In this document: piece by piece, positions 10,850 through 21,837 of the stretch | Layout of the letters: the number at the start of each line of letters is the position of its first letter | How positions within the stretch are numbered: the stretch's first letter is position 1 | Assembly (NCBI GenBank): GCA_945859605.1 | Contig: OX243815.1 | Coordinates: 45,588,193-45,652,192 of the forward strand | DNA length: 64,000 bases | Direction: 5' to 3' | Source of the DNA: Lumbricus rubellus | Taxonomy: Eukaryota; Annelida; Clitellata; Crassiclitellata; Lumbricidae | Program-made: the position numbers and the translations under genes | The notes under the pieces: model-generated | What the model was told of the DNA's origin: nothing | The model's database searches: none | Seen by the model: only the letters and a program-made list of their open reading frames with translations

Positions 10850-13600
10850 ATTTAGGCCTTAATGACATTAGCAAGTCTTCATTGTTGTCCTAGAGAACAC
10901 TAGCAAGTACTATCTCTGTTATACAGACTATTGGTCATAGGACTATTGAACATAGTATGATTGGTCATACGACTATCGTTCGGTTACATGGTCAATTTGG
11001 CATAATTTACAAGGATAAATTATTCAATTATAGCTATAATCGATTCTATACTTATTGAAGAGGTTAAAACACCAACTAACATTTACTATATCATTTATAT
11101 AACATGTAATTTAAAGTAAAATGTGTTGAACTCTATTAAATTTCTTGATATACATTAATTATGTAATTGTCTAAAAATGCTGAATATTAATAAGTCTTAA
11201 AAATGAAAATAGTTTCATGAGTTACAATTCTAGTCATTTCAATCTTACCTAAGTTAGGGGGTGATTCAGGTTGTTCAGGAAAGCAGTTGATGATCGGTAA
11301 GATTCAGACACATAATAGCCAGAATTGGTAAATATATTATCTATTTTTACTTGAAGTGGGAGTGATTCTTGGAGGATGCAGGATCAATGGCAAGAAATGA
11401 TGAGCCATCATGGATTCAAGAAAATTGTTGGTGGAAGAATGACAGGCTGATGCTAACAAGTCAATGTTAAAGTCACCTGTTATGAAGATTGGTCGTAAAA
11501 TTTATTATTACCGGTTTTTATTATTTATTATTGCATGTTGTTATATTTTATGGATCATTTTTAGGTAATGATATCATAGACGGGGGGGGGGGGTAATGTC
11601 CTACTCCGTGGGAGTATGTCCAGGGGGCTAATATCCGGGGGATAATTATTTCTATAAGCTTTTTGCTTTTGAAAAGATCCAAAAAATTCCAGTTTTCCTG
11701 TGCACTTTTTTGTACATAATTATGATTCTTTTTAGCAATCGATTTCTTTAGACATGGTACATCAGTTGATTTAGGGCCTATGCTTAACCAATGAGGTATA
11801 AGATGGAAAATTAATTTCATAAATGGATGAATTGTTTTAGAAAAGCGTAGAAAGACACATTTGTATCTGAGCTGGAGGATGCATCTGTCCATGTATAACA
11901 TGTATTGTCTGAATTTCTTATAATATATCGATGGGAATTATAAAGGTGCAGTACATGACTTTTTGTGTTGTTAATTGGCTGACTTAACTGAGTGACAGAC
12001 TGGCTTGGTGCCTGCCTGGTTGGCTGAATGAGTGAGTTAGTGAGTGAGTGACAGAGTGAGAGACCGGATCATTTACAGACACACAGACAGAACAAACACA
12101 ACATTGGCATACTGCATGGGAAATGTAAAAAATCTTGTGGACGATCTTGCTTCAATTGACGACTGACATGAAAATTTCGTACAATGGTGTCTGTGATGGC
12201 ATAATTATTCATACACAAGCAAGTGGTTTGTGTGCCTTAATATCTGATTTATGTCTTTTCCTTTTCTGCTTTCTGCTTTAAGGCTTGTGAGTTTACACAT
12301 ACATTGAATTTGGGAATATAATTCTGATATTTTCATTGAAAAATTAGGCCTACTTGACACACTGTGCAGCAATTTTTCTTTGGTCAATAGACAGACAAGA
12401 AAGCAGAGGCGTGTCATGACAAAGAATGGCTTATATACACATTATGCATGTAATTATCCTAGGCTAAGCTATGGGTATCAGACACGTAAGCATTCAGCTC
12501 AACCAAAAAGAGGTGTGACTGGAGGTAGGCTCTTCGGCTGGGGCAGCGGAGATGGGTTTGTCTCCCCTTGCCTGGTTCGTACAGCCTACAGACAAGATTG
12601 GCTACCAAGGGTCTTTGTTTGCCTACAAACCAAGATCAATCCACACAAAGAACCTTGACTGGAGACCAACAATATTGACTACAGGCACAGCTTTAATATG
12701 GGAGACCAAGGTTCAGTTGGGCTAACCTGCTGCTGCCTAAGTCAGCCAGCACTCAAGTTAGTGGAGGGAATTTTGGTAGTCACCTGCTGTTCTCCGGCCT
12801 CGTTCCGGACAGTAGAGTCACACTGTAGTAGGCCTCTATTACTGTAATATACTATAAAATTATGTGGTAGTATCAGTTGTCAAGTTTAAGCCAAATCCCG
12901 CTGCCAAGGCCGTAACCAGAAATTTACGGGGTGAAACATGCTGGTCAAACATGCCACCGAATCGACTATGGGGTGTGGAGCTTGTTACTGTTTAACAACA
13001 CTGCCGTTACAAAGACAATCAATGTCACCCTCCTCCTTTATATCTTTTATCTAGTCTTAGAACTAGCACTGTCCGAGTACAAACAGTGGCGGACTTTAGA
13101 GCGTTTGTAGGAGCACCATGAGCTCTTTTAGCTGGTTTTGGACAGCCAATAAATTGTACATTGTAGCACAATTAGTACTATACCATTCCAGAGTCTCAAT
13201 TTATGCAAATGAACAATGGTATCACATTGCAGTAAGATAGCATAATACTGATAATAAGCCCATAAAGTGGTTCAGAAGATGTTCAGTCTGTGTTACAACC
13301 AATGGAAGTTAGTTAGGCTTTAGGCCTAATGCTTAATATTTTAGCTCTCATAGCTCACGCTTACACTGAACTTTTGCACATAAGAATTTCTGCCATAATA
13401 TTCCTTTTGATTTCTTAAATAATATTATATACCTATGTATGTATGTTGGGTGCTAAATTCAAAATCCGCTCCATTTGTACTGTCACATTCCCAGTGATAA
13501 TCTCGTAGGCTTTAATAAGGTATCCTCTGCTCTCCCATCATCTCTTCAATGTTGCCAGTTCACACCTCATGCCAGACCAATACTAAGCAGGTCACTATTA
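10850..13600. other. Intergenic, no gene seen
   Basis: No supported exon. Open frames at 11,548-11,901 (minus) and 12,380-12,658 (plus) have no recognisable protein features. GAGTGA-type short repeats occur around 12,020-12,060. Confidence 0.5.
11578..11645. repeat. Degenerate relative of the FB1 end repeats
   Basis: GGGGGGGTAATGTCCTAC, GGGAGTATGTCCAGGGG and CTAATATCCGGGGG resemble decayed FB1 units. A similar decayed block lies at 9,560-9,625 (GGACAAACTCC, GGACGAAACCCC, AGGACATAAAC). Confidence 0.55.
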
Positions 13601-13606
13601 CAATAT

Positions 13607-13673
13607 TTGGGCCTCAATTGTGGAACTCTATTGTAGGAGCCAATGACAATATAGTTCCACAGTTGAGGCCCAA
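13607..13673. ncRNA. Near-perfect hairpin, possible miRNA-like or tiny MITE
   Basis: Arms 13,607-13,634 (TTGGGCCTCAATTGTGGAAC...) and 13,646-13,673 pair over 28 bp with one G:U and one mismatch around an 11-nt loop. The size is that of an animal miRNA precursor, but I recognise no known miRNA seed, and a small foldback transposon remnant is equally possible. Confidence 0.35.
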
Positions 13674-13679
13674 CTATTC

Positions 13680-15540
13680 CTAAACTCTCTACTTTAAGTT
13701 GGCCTAAAAATATTTATATAGAGCCTGCTTCTGTATGTAAGCTTAAGCTTTCACTATGACTTGTATAAGCCACGATGTCGATTCTTGTTTCCCCTTTTCT
13801 TCATCGTCTATTTTTTTTTACTATAATGAGGATAACTAGGTAAGTCTTTGAGCTTCTTCTCCTCAATAGCTGATCCACATTATCCTGTGCTGTTACATCA
13901 TTCTCAAGCTCACTTGAATTTGGCTGGCTAAGTTTATTTGATATAAAAATTATATGATTTGAAGCTGATTTGAATGTTCCCAAATCTTCCAGCATTAACA
14001 GCTGAAGTAATTATTCAGTACCGGTACTTCATTAGCTTCCACATTATCATGATGAATTGATTATCATGATCTAATCTATTCTGAAATGTCACATGTGGCT
14101 TCAAAATTGTATACCCTTAGTTTTTAAATCATGTGTTACTAAATGCACAATTTCACTTTTACATTATTTCATTTTTAAAGGAAATGTAGATAAGGCCTTG
14201 CCCAGTGCCCACTGCTGCAAGTGCCCACTACATAATGCCTGTGGTCTTACTCAACATTGTTCAAGGTTTAAGTAGCCTACTGTCAACAAAGCAAATTGAA
14301 ACTCTGCCTTTGGTTATTCTCTGCCAGTGCCAGTCTCAAACCTGGATAAAGGAGGAGGGCGACACTAAGCATCTTTGATATTGCAGAGTCATTAAACATG
14401 TAACAAGAAAGCGCATTGCACTATGTCTTACTCCATCAGCTGCATGAGGTAAATCTCTCAAATCTTTTTCTTTATTATGTGCCACTTGTGCCAGGAAGAT
14501 AAAACGAGTTCCACGTTCTACACTCTCTGTTCCAGCTAAAGTCATTCCAAGTTATAACTTGCAACCCAAATACACTGTATCGTAATGTAAATTATAATAC
14601 ATACATTGCAATTTGGATGAAACACAATCCCTGCTACTAATTGCATTGGTATCAAAGACATATGACTTTTGAAATGCAAAGTAAAATACAAATGCACTGT
14701 ATTGCAACTGTAACTAATAATTCAATTACAACAAGTCGGATAGAGAGGACCCTGGTCAAGTGTGTGTGTAGTACTGGAGAAATTCAATTTCTTTCGTTCT
14801 TCATCGGGAGTTCGAAGCTGTGAGAACGAAGACGCCAACTATATAGTCTGTTAACCCTCTGTGCGAACAGGTTGACCAGAACTTGTCAGTCAAGTCACCC
14901 AATTATTACAGCTTGCAGTAGACAGTCTTAACATATCAAGTTTGAGTGCTTCTACACCCCTAATATCAGGCAACACAAAGCTAAAACGCTACCTCTTAAA
15001 TGACAGCAGTCTTTCAGATGTTGTTAGACACCATGAAGCCTGAGCGGTGTAGATATGCACTGTTATTGTAGCTCTAGCAAAGTTGTGCAGAGTGGCTGGT
15101 GACAGTCCATGAGCATTTAGGATGCTCAAGACAGAGATGGACTCAGGACATAACTGATATGCGACAAAACTTGCAAGTCACTACTGACCGTTAATATTAG
15201 CACCATCATCGAGTCATCACTCTCAAAGCCTGGCAGTAGATAAGGCATGGCTTTTTGAACATGCAGTTCTACACAAAATCTGCAGTTCTAAATGGATTTG
15301 TGCTGTTGTACAGTTAAAACTAGCAAAAAAGGTCATTGTCCTCCGATTGAAAGTAATTTACCATGGAAGATGGGAAAGGAAAGAAGGAATTGTGCAGTTC
15401 TAAAAATTCCTTAAAAACAGCCCTGAAATGATAATCACCTCTTGATCATCATTTCACACAACTTAGTTGGATTTAGCACAGGTCTCAACTGCGGTGAGCT
15501 CTGTCATCAGAGTTGTTTGCATCAAAGCAAGGACGATGGT
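13680..15540. other. Intergenic apart from the satellite relative at 14.56 kb
   Basis: A minus-strand frame at 13,801-13,995 (NSSELENDVTAQDNVDQLLR) looks mildly protein-like but has no clear splice context, so I do not call it. Confidence 0.4.
14560..14720. repeat. Isolated relative of the GCAAT-rich satellite
   Basis: Contains ATTGCAATTTGGATGAAACA, TTGCATTGGTATCAAAGACA and AAATGCAAAGTAAAATACAA, which match pieces of the 5-kb array. Confidence 0.6.
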
Positions 15541-15541
15541 A

Positions 15542-15730
15542 TACAGGGTGGGCCCTTAAAAACCTAAAGTTTTCTGCCAATATCTTGGCCAGAAGTAAGA
15601 ATTTTTTAATCAAATTTTACAGGCGTGAAGGGAATTTACATGTACACATGATGGTCAGATTTCATCAACATATTTCAAACTGAACAAAAGTTATATCACT
15701 TTTAGGGAGACCACCCACTTTTTGTCTGGT
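15542..15730 (+). mobile_element. DNA-transposon terminus, left copy (TACAGGGTGGGCC...)
   Basis: TACAGGGTGGGCCCTTAAAA, then TTTTCTGCCAATATCTTGGC, CAGAAGTAAGAATTTTTTAA. The reverse complement of 20,770-20,950 matches it through about 180 bp, including AACAAAAGTTATATCA at the inner end. Confidence 0.7.
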
Positions 15731-16560
15731 TTCATTGAGAAAAGCCAATGGCTCCAAATATCCGGATTTCAACTGAACAAAAGTTATATCACTCAATGGA
15801 TTATTGTGTGTGAAGAGCTATGCTGGAGAAATAGTCTACCGCTATATGCAACCGAAAACTAAGAGCGATACAAGAATTGATGGTCGCATTGCAGTTGAAT
15901 TGAGAAGATTTACCTCCGAAACACATCAACAAGGCCATCAAGACCTTTATAAAGGCTCCCACAACAAGTGTCGGCACTGGTGGTGGACACAGGCGAACAC
16001 AGGTTGTGAAGTTGATTTGATAACATTATAATCTTAATATCAATAACAACTGGCAATAATGTTTGAAAATCATAATATTAATAATAAAGCTAAATCCAAT
16101 ATGTAATGAGACTAAATATTATTGTAACGTAAGCACAGAATAGGTAACGTATGACATGTGGGTCCACCAACGGAAAGATACTTGCAATAAAAATCGAAAA
16201 AATGGAAAAACCAATTGACACCGAACTTGAGTTGGTCTCATCCCAATTAGGATGGAGTGCCGAGGCAGACCATGCGACCTCCTTATGGATGGTCCCCTCC
16301 ATCCAAGTACACTGAAAATCTTTATAACAAGCTTCACTATACAATATAATTATAATACAATTTGCAATTGATAATTCCCTCACAAAGTTCAGAAGTGCTC
16401 AGTGAAGCCAGGCAATCATTAGGAGCTATAAAGGTAGACTGGAATATTTAAGTGTTCAGTTTAGATCAAATGACAGGTCTACGTGCTAAAAGAGTTGCAC
16501 ACATGAGTAGGTAGATGGAGAACCCAACAACTGTGAATGAACACCAGTCAACGGAAAGAT

Positions 16561-16592
16561 GCGTGTGTGTGTGTGTGTGTGTGCGTGTGCTA
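16561..16592. repeat. (TG)n microsatellite
   Basis: About fourteen TG units with one TGCG interruption. Confidence 0.95.
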
Positions 16593-17163
16593 AGAACAAC
16601 ATTATTTCCAGCAGATAAAGACTGAAAAGAGGAACAAACTTTAACAGGAAGTGACAATGAAATACTAGCAGGATGGCAGATGATTGGCACAAAAGGCTTG
16701 AAGCAGATATGCACACTAACAGGTAAACCAAAGAGTAAATGCTATATGGTTTTGGTACGAGAGTCGAGTCTTGCAGCCTAGTGTACTCCACTACTGAATT
16801 TTGAATCAATTTCACTATGCTTCCCAGTGAAGTATGCACAGCACTAAGCTACCTAAATAATAGCAACGCAACCAGTCTGCCATATAAGTGCTAACTAAAG
16901 AAACAGAAAATATAGAACTGCACTACAGATTGTAGAGTATGTTGCAAGACCATTTGATGCTACGCCGGCAGCCATCCTGTGCCCTCTCACAGGGATATGA
17001 ACCTCCACTGGGGGAGGTCCGAGGTCGGCTACAAAAACATGTGTGTCTCAATAATACTGACTACCAAGTGTATTGTAAATTTAATAAGTTTTCCATCTCT
17101 AAAGTATTTACAACCTGATCCAGTAAAGGAAAACAGTGTGAAAACACACGAATGGCACGGAGG

Positions 17164-17584
17164 GGTGCTAGAACAAAATGTCCCCGGACAAAATGTCTCG
17201 GACAAAATGTCCCTGCACAAAAAGTCCCCGGACAAAAAGTCCCCGGACAAAATATCCCTGGACAAAAAGTCCCGGATAAAATGTCCCCGGACAAAAAGTC
17301 CCCGGACAAAATGTCCCGGGACAAAAAGTCCCAGGACAAAAAGTCCCCGGATAAAATGTCCCCGGACAAAAAGTCCCTGGACAAATAGTCCCTTTAAAGA
17401 ACATAAGATCGCACGTTCTTTTACGAGTCCCTCTGTATTTTGGCAGCAGTTATTTGCGCAAAAAATTTATTGTCAGTATTATTAGATCTACAAACCTTCT
17501 ATTAGGGGACATTTTGTCCGGGGACTTTTTGTCCAGGGACATTTTGTCCGGGACATTTTGTCCGGGGACATTTTGTCCGTCCAC
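17164..17584. mobile_element. Foldback element FB2 with a 9-bp target-site duplication
   Basis: Left arm 17,171-17,392 is a tandem array of 15-bp GGACAAAATGTCCCC / GGACAAAAAGTCCCC units; right arm 17,503-17,582 is the same unit inverted. GCACGGAGG occurs directly outside both ends (17,155-17,163 and 17,585-17,593). The core of about 110 bp is not the ATCCAGCTTC type. Open frames across it in several frames are artefacts of the 15-bp period. Confidence 0.85.
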
Positions 17585-18605
17585 GCACGGAGGAATTATG
17601 CAAGTTTACAATTTCTCGTGTACCTCTTATCTTTCACGCGTAATCGCCATGCCACCATTGGAAGCCATGTCCACAATACTGTAGAAATTGTAGAAAAGAA
17701 AACTAGAGAAATAAGAAACCTGTCTGACCGACTGACTGAAATGCAGTTCAGATATGAAGAAGAACCTAATGACTCCAACTGAATTCAATTTCTCTAATTG
17801 TACAGATGCATTCCTTTGTTTGATACCAACAATCATCGCCTTCTAGGTCTGCGATGGAAAGTTAATCCATAGCAAATGATTTGTAATCGAGTAAAGCAGG
17901 CAATCAATGCATTAAATTATTGTTCAGCAACCCTGCATTTACGAAGCATAACATTTATAAAGTACCGTTCAAGACCCTAAAAACACAGTGCAATAAATGC
18001 AGTCCTCTTGCAATATGAATTCAAAAGTTTTGCAGTACATCCTGTGCTTTCAAAAAAACCTTTCCACTAAGCACTGTTTTCAGAAACTAAGTTGCAATAG
18101 ACACGGTGCTTTGAGAAGTTTTGAAAATCTGTAGGAAACTCGCGATGCTTCAGAAACTTTAATATAGACTACTGTACATAATTGATTAACAACTAATTTT
18201 AAGCCTAGACTGAAGTGCAATGTCTTCAATGCAAACTTCACAACCAGCGTTAACAACAAAGCTCTTAAAAGTTCCATAAATCAGACTATCTCAACAGAAT
18301 ACACATTTCCAGACTTTTCATTGACAAGACAACATTAAAAAAATCTCGGGGGGATTTTCCACCACCATTGCAGTCACTATTCAACCCACAACACCTCTGC
18401 ACCAAACACCGATTAGAATCCGATTCACAAAGCAGATTATGCCAGAGATCGTTAAAAAACCAATTTATATATCGCCTCTAGCCGATCAAACTACACAGAG
18501 GTGCTCGTGGTAGTACGGACGTTAGATGCACTGCCGCAATCATTTCCATCTGTTCAGACCGATGCTGTTGGCAGCAAAAAAAGAAGTAAAGGAATGACGA
18601 GTTTT

Positions 18606-18757
18606 TCACGACAAGATAGGTTCCATGTGAGATTGATGTTTTTTGATTCGACGGAAATGGTCGGATGCCACTGGACAGAATTCCGTTTTCCACGCATCCT
18701 GGAAGTAGTCTCTCATCTCCTCGTCGAGTTCACCAACTTCAGCAACAACATCGTCAT
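18606..18757 (-). CDS. ARMC2: ARMC2-like last exon
   Basis: Acceptor TTTGGTAG/AT; AT completes GAT with the G left by the repaired previous exon. It encodes DDVVAEVGELDEEMRDYFQD, AWKTEFCPVASDHFRRIKKH, QSHMEPILS and a TGA stop. The acidic-then-basic C terminus fits the end of an ARM protein. The preceding intron (18,758-19,190) contains a (TCA)n tract of about 31 units that reads as poly-Asp on this strand and is not part of the protein. Confidence 0.65.
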
Positions 18758-18779
18758 CTACCAAATGATAATATAATAT

Positions 18780-18815
18780 TGCTATTATTATTATTATTAT
18801 ATTATTATTATTATT
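18780..18815. repeat. (TTA)n microsatellite
   Basis: Short interrupted ATT repeats in the last ARMC2-like intron. Confidence 0.85.
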
Positions 18816-18899
18816 CAATAAATTCTGGTTGGACAAAAGAAACATAGAAGGCCACGGCACATAAGCAATGGAAGCTGAGATGACAAGTTTCTTTAGAGT

Positions 18900-18992
<93 letters not shown>

Positions 18993-18993
18993 T
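18900..18993. repeat. (TCA)n microsatellite, about 31 units
   Basis: Uninterrupted trinucleotide in the intron before the last ARMC2-like exon. Confidence 0.97.
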
Positions 18994-19190
18994 GTATTGC
19001 AGGCTACCAAGCAGTTAGGCACAGTTCAAATTTAATACTCAACAGGAGCAAAAGATTGAATTCCATTGCCATTAATCTTCTGTCCTACAGTACTCCTACT
19101 GCCAATTCTACGGACATCTCACAAAATTGAATGGAATTCAAAATAAACATTGTACACCAGCCAAACTTTAGTAGTAGATAAAAACTATAC

Positions 19191-19350
19191 CCAGGTAATC
19201 GACAAGAATGTCGACAAGCTCCTGTGCTTCTTCCTTGCCGAAACAGGACGCTGCACTTGGGATCTTAGCAGTGAACTTCACAACGTCTGACAAACCATAC
19301 CAGCCAATTGCCAGTCCGTACGGACAAACTCTTGCAGTACTCCAATCAAC
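19191..19350 (-). pseudogene. ARMC2: ARMC2-like second-last exon with a one-base frameshift
   Basis: Acceptor CTGCAG/G, donor CTGG/GTATAG. From the previous exon the frame gives KLIGVLQEFVRTDWQLAGMV CQTL and then TGA. One base further the open frame continues KFTAKIPSAASCFGKEEAQE LVDILVDYL and ends in the phase that fits the last exon. A single missing G in what should be a Trp codon (near 19,280) explains both. Either the gene copy is broken or the assembly dropped a base. The exon is otherwise free of decay, which favours a recent loss or a sequencing error. Confidence 0.7.
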
Positions 19351-19434
19351 CTGCAGAAAAATGCAGAGAACGTGTTGTACAACAGTTCATAAAATTAACG
19401 TTCACCACTAGATATCGAATTCAACATAGAAGAG

Positions 19435-19797
19435 ATGACAAAGAGGAGGTCACTTAAGCTAGCAAAAGAAGCAGATTTCAACATCCATACGTGTGAGGTG
19501 TCAACGACTTTATTTTCGCAGTCTCAGAATATCAACATGGGGCAGTCTACCTTGCCGTCTCATCTTCCGACCGACAGTACACTTATCATAGTGTTCAATG
19601 GAAATGTAAAAAAAACCATAAGCAGTGGTCTCTGTAAATGGAAAAACCAGCTAGACAATGCAACCTTGTTGAATAACGATTGGTATCCTATTCAAGAGTT
19701 TAGAACTTCAGGAGTCGAGGTCTTGTTGCGCCTATCAGAAATGAATTATGACTTTGAAAACGATAATCTTTGTATCTTTGATGTCATTCCAGTCTAA
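19435..19797 (+). CDS. Hypothetical 120-codon open frame opposite an ARMC2-like intron
   Basis: A continuous plus-strand frame with normal amino-acid composition (for example NGNVKKTISSGLCKWKNQLD, NDWYPIQEFRTSGVEVLLRL, SEMNYDFENDNLCIFDVIPV) and a stop after it. It is long for this AT-rich DNA and is not built of repeats. I recognise no family. It could be a fragment of a transposon protein or a chance frame, and no partner exon was found. Confidence 0.25.
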   Translation: MTKRRSLKLAKEADFNIHTCEVSTTLFSQSQNINMGQSTLPSHLPTDSTLIIVFNGNVKKTISSGLCKWKNQLDNATLLNNDWYPIQEFRTSGVEVLLRLSEMNYDFENDNLCIFDVIPV

Positions 19798-19951
19798 ACT
19801 CAACACAAATCTTTTTCCACCTTTATTATCCACCAGAACCTGGTTTCCAATTTAACTGACTTTGATCCGAGTTTTCCAAACAGATAACGAGAGGTTGACT
19901 GCAGTTCTGATTTTAATTTGATTGATGCTTCAAGCAACGTGCTACATAAGA

Positions 19952-20290
19952 TTCATTCATCCATCATTAAATGAATCTGTATAGCATCTTTTCAAGGAAC
20001 TACTCAGAGGTGCTCTCAAACTCAGCAAGGCAAAATAAATCTGTCTTAAGATGAGAGAGGAATGCCTGAGAAGAAGTTCTAGGAAGGGAGTGGAGAGTCA
20101 AGGGGAGGCCATTCCAGGTAGAAGGTCCTACCGCCAAGACGGTCGACTTTGCATAGTGGGACTGAGAGCAGACTTTGGTCAGCCAAACAAATGGAGCGGA
20201 AGTGGCGAGTATTAACAAGAGTAGGGCTACAGAGCTTGCAAAGGTAGACAGGAGCAAGGCCTAGGAGGCTGGGCCGGACTAGAGTAGTGC
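19952..20290 (-). mobile_element. LINE 3' end (same family as 2,038-2,340)
   Basis: Minus strand reads VGPSTWNGLPLTLHSLPRTS, SQAFLSHLKTDLFCLAEFES, then the GAGCACCTCTGAGTAG...GATGCTATACAGATTC tail. It lies in the ARMC2-like intron between the second- and third-last exons. Confidence 0.85.
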
Positions 20291-20361
20291 TCCTATACTC
20301 GATTGCACATCTTATACAGAAGCAAAATAAAGCAGACTTCAGAGGGAGATGCAGATCTTAC

Positions 20362-20494
20362 TTTGTGATGCTGCCTTCGCGACTGAGGAGTGACCTTTTG
20401 TCTTCGTCTGCCATCAGATTAATGAGAACACTACACGCGGCAAACACCAACTCACGATCACCGGAATCCAACATGGCCACCATCGCTTCATCGA
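20362..20494 (-). CDS. ARMC2: ARMC2-like armadillo gene, third-last exon (partial gene)
   Basis: Acceptor TTGAAG/TC and donor AAA/GTAAGA. It encodes (V)DEAMVAMLDSGDRELVF, AACSVLINLMADEDKR, SLLSREGSIT, then AA of a split codon. This is an armadillo-repeat helix set; with the next exon it reads into KLIGVLQEF...DWQLAGMVCQTL, which I recognise as the C-terminal part of armadillo-repeat containing protein 2, an axonemal/ciliary assembly protein in animals. Upstream exons should lie at higher coordinates on this strand; I did not find them before the LINE/Tc1 cluster. The name rests on motif memory, so a related ARM protein is possible. Confidence 0.7.
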
Positions 20495-20557
20495 CTTCAA
20501 CAGGAAAAACAACAAAGACACATTATCTGAAGAGCTTGTTACAATAGGTTTAATTAC

Positions 20558-20752
20558 ATGACAGATTCGCTGGTGAGCCTAGCAATCACCAAGCTCTTCA
20601 CGTCTTCTCCTGTGCTGGAACTTTACTCTTGGAACAGTCTTCCACTGCACACAAAGCCACACATGTTACGTTTCTGCTCAATGCAAACTGTATTTAAGAC
20701 GCGACTTAATAAAAATAGGTTTTTGCAACTTTTTGCTGCATTATGTTTTTGA
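20558..20752 (+). mobile_element. LINE C-terminal fragment, plus strand
   Basis: The frame LELYSWNSLPLHTKPHML, VFKTRLNKNRFLQLFAALCF resembles the 'WN.LP....FK..LK..LF' end of non-LTR reverse transcriptases. It abuts the transposon terminus at 20,770. Confidence 0.55.
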
Positions 20753-20769
20753 ATCGTCAAAAAACAGAG

Positions 20770-20950
20770 GGCGGTCTGACTAAATAATATAACTTTTGCT
20801 CTGTTTCGAAATATTTTGATTAAATCTGGTTATCATGTATAACCATAGTTTCCATTTAAGCCTGTAAACTTTGATTTAAAAATTCGTACTTATGGCCAAG
20901 ATATTGGCAAAAAATCGTAGGGGACTGTCTTTTTTATGGTCCACCTGTAT
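20770..20950 (-). mobile_element. DNA-transposon terminus, right copy, inverted
   Basis: Reverse complement reads TACAGGTGGACCATAAAAAA, TTTTTTGCCAATATCTTGGC, CATAAGTACGAATTTTTAAA. It is diverged from the left copy but collinear. TA borders both outer ends. Confidence 0.7.
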
Positions 20951-20954
20951 GTAT

Positions 20955-21837
20955 CATTGACAAAGGATGATATATTCTGATGATGTACTGGGGAACTGAG
21001 GTGTTGACCACGTACGAGGATGGACCAGCACCGGATCTTTGGACCACGCTGGCATTGATGGATTAGACAAGTATCTACTGTAGCGCGTAGATTGACTCCA
21101 ACTCTTTGGAAAATCGGCCACCCAGTTGTTTATGTTATGGTGTGTTGAGCTTGGAAAACAAGGGGGCAAGAACGGAGTGGCAGTCGGTGTCGGACGTGCA
21201 TCCCTGAAAGACTGCTGATATGGTCATTCACTGTGTGATGCTTAAACTGGTCCAGATGGCATTGTCAGAGAGTGCTGAAAGTTGAATCTGGCATCATTTG
21301 AGTTTCACACCAATCTAGAATGACAAATCAGTGACAATACAAGTTCACCAGTATGCTGTTGTTAGCAGTCTATAAAGACAGCAGTGAGAGCTGTTACGCT
21401 TATCAGACAATAAAATGGATGAAGGTATGAGCACCTGAAGCATTAATATATTGCCTTATATTTGGGTTTGGCCGCAAGCGAGATCCAAACTCGATTATCC
21501 TTTATCCTTGCAAATTCAGCAAATTGCAAAACCAACAAATCAAATCAATTGTTCCAGAAAAAGCAAAGCAATTAAGAGAAATACATTAGAAGACGTATTT
21601 GATTAGGCTTATATTTATGTAGTATAAGTTGTAGAGGTGAACGTGCATGTGAACAACTGGGCCATTTCAAGGGGAAGACCCAGTAAGGGTATAGTTACAT
21701 CTGTTTCAACGGTTTAGCCTTAAGCCCCAACAAGTCTGAGGCAGTTTTGTTCGGTTGAAACCAGCAGCTGCGACTCTGCGCTCCTTGACTTCACTTTCTA
21801 GCATAGACCATGCAGTAGTGCCAGTTTCAGACACTGT
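20955..21837. other. Intergenic, no gene seen
   Basis: No exon-like frame on either strand; this is where a further upstream ARMC2-like exon might be expected. Confidence 0.45.

Noticed and set aside
12380..12658. 92-codon plus-strand frame as a gene
   Set aside because: No recognisable motif, and composition looks like translated intergenic DNA.
13801..13995. Minus-strand frame NSSELENDVTAQDNVDQLLR as an exon
   Set aside because: Composition is plausible, but there is no convincing acceptor, no partner exon and no family resemblance.
16979..17684. Lys/Pro/Ser-rich and GTFCPGTF-type proteins
   Set aside because: Periodic frames from the 15-bp FB2 repeats.
18606..19022. Poly-Asp protein joined to the ARMC2-like last exon
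   Set aside because: The poly-Asp part is an intronic (TCA)n tract upstream of a proper acceptor at 18,758.
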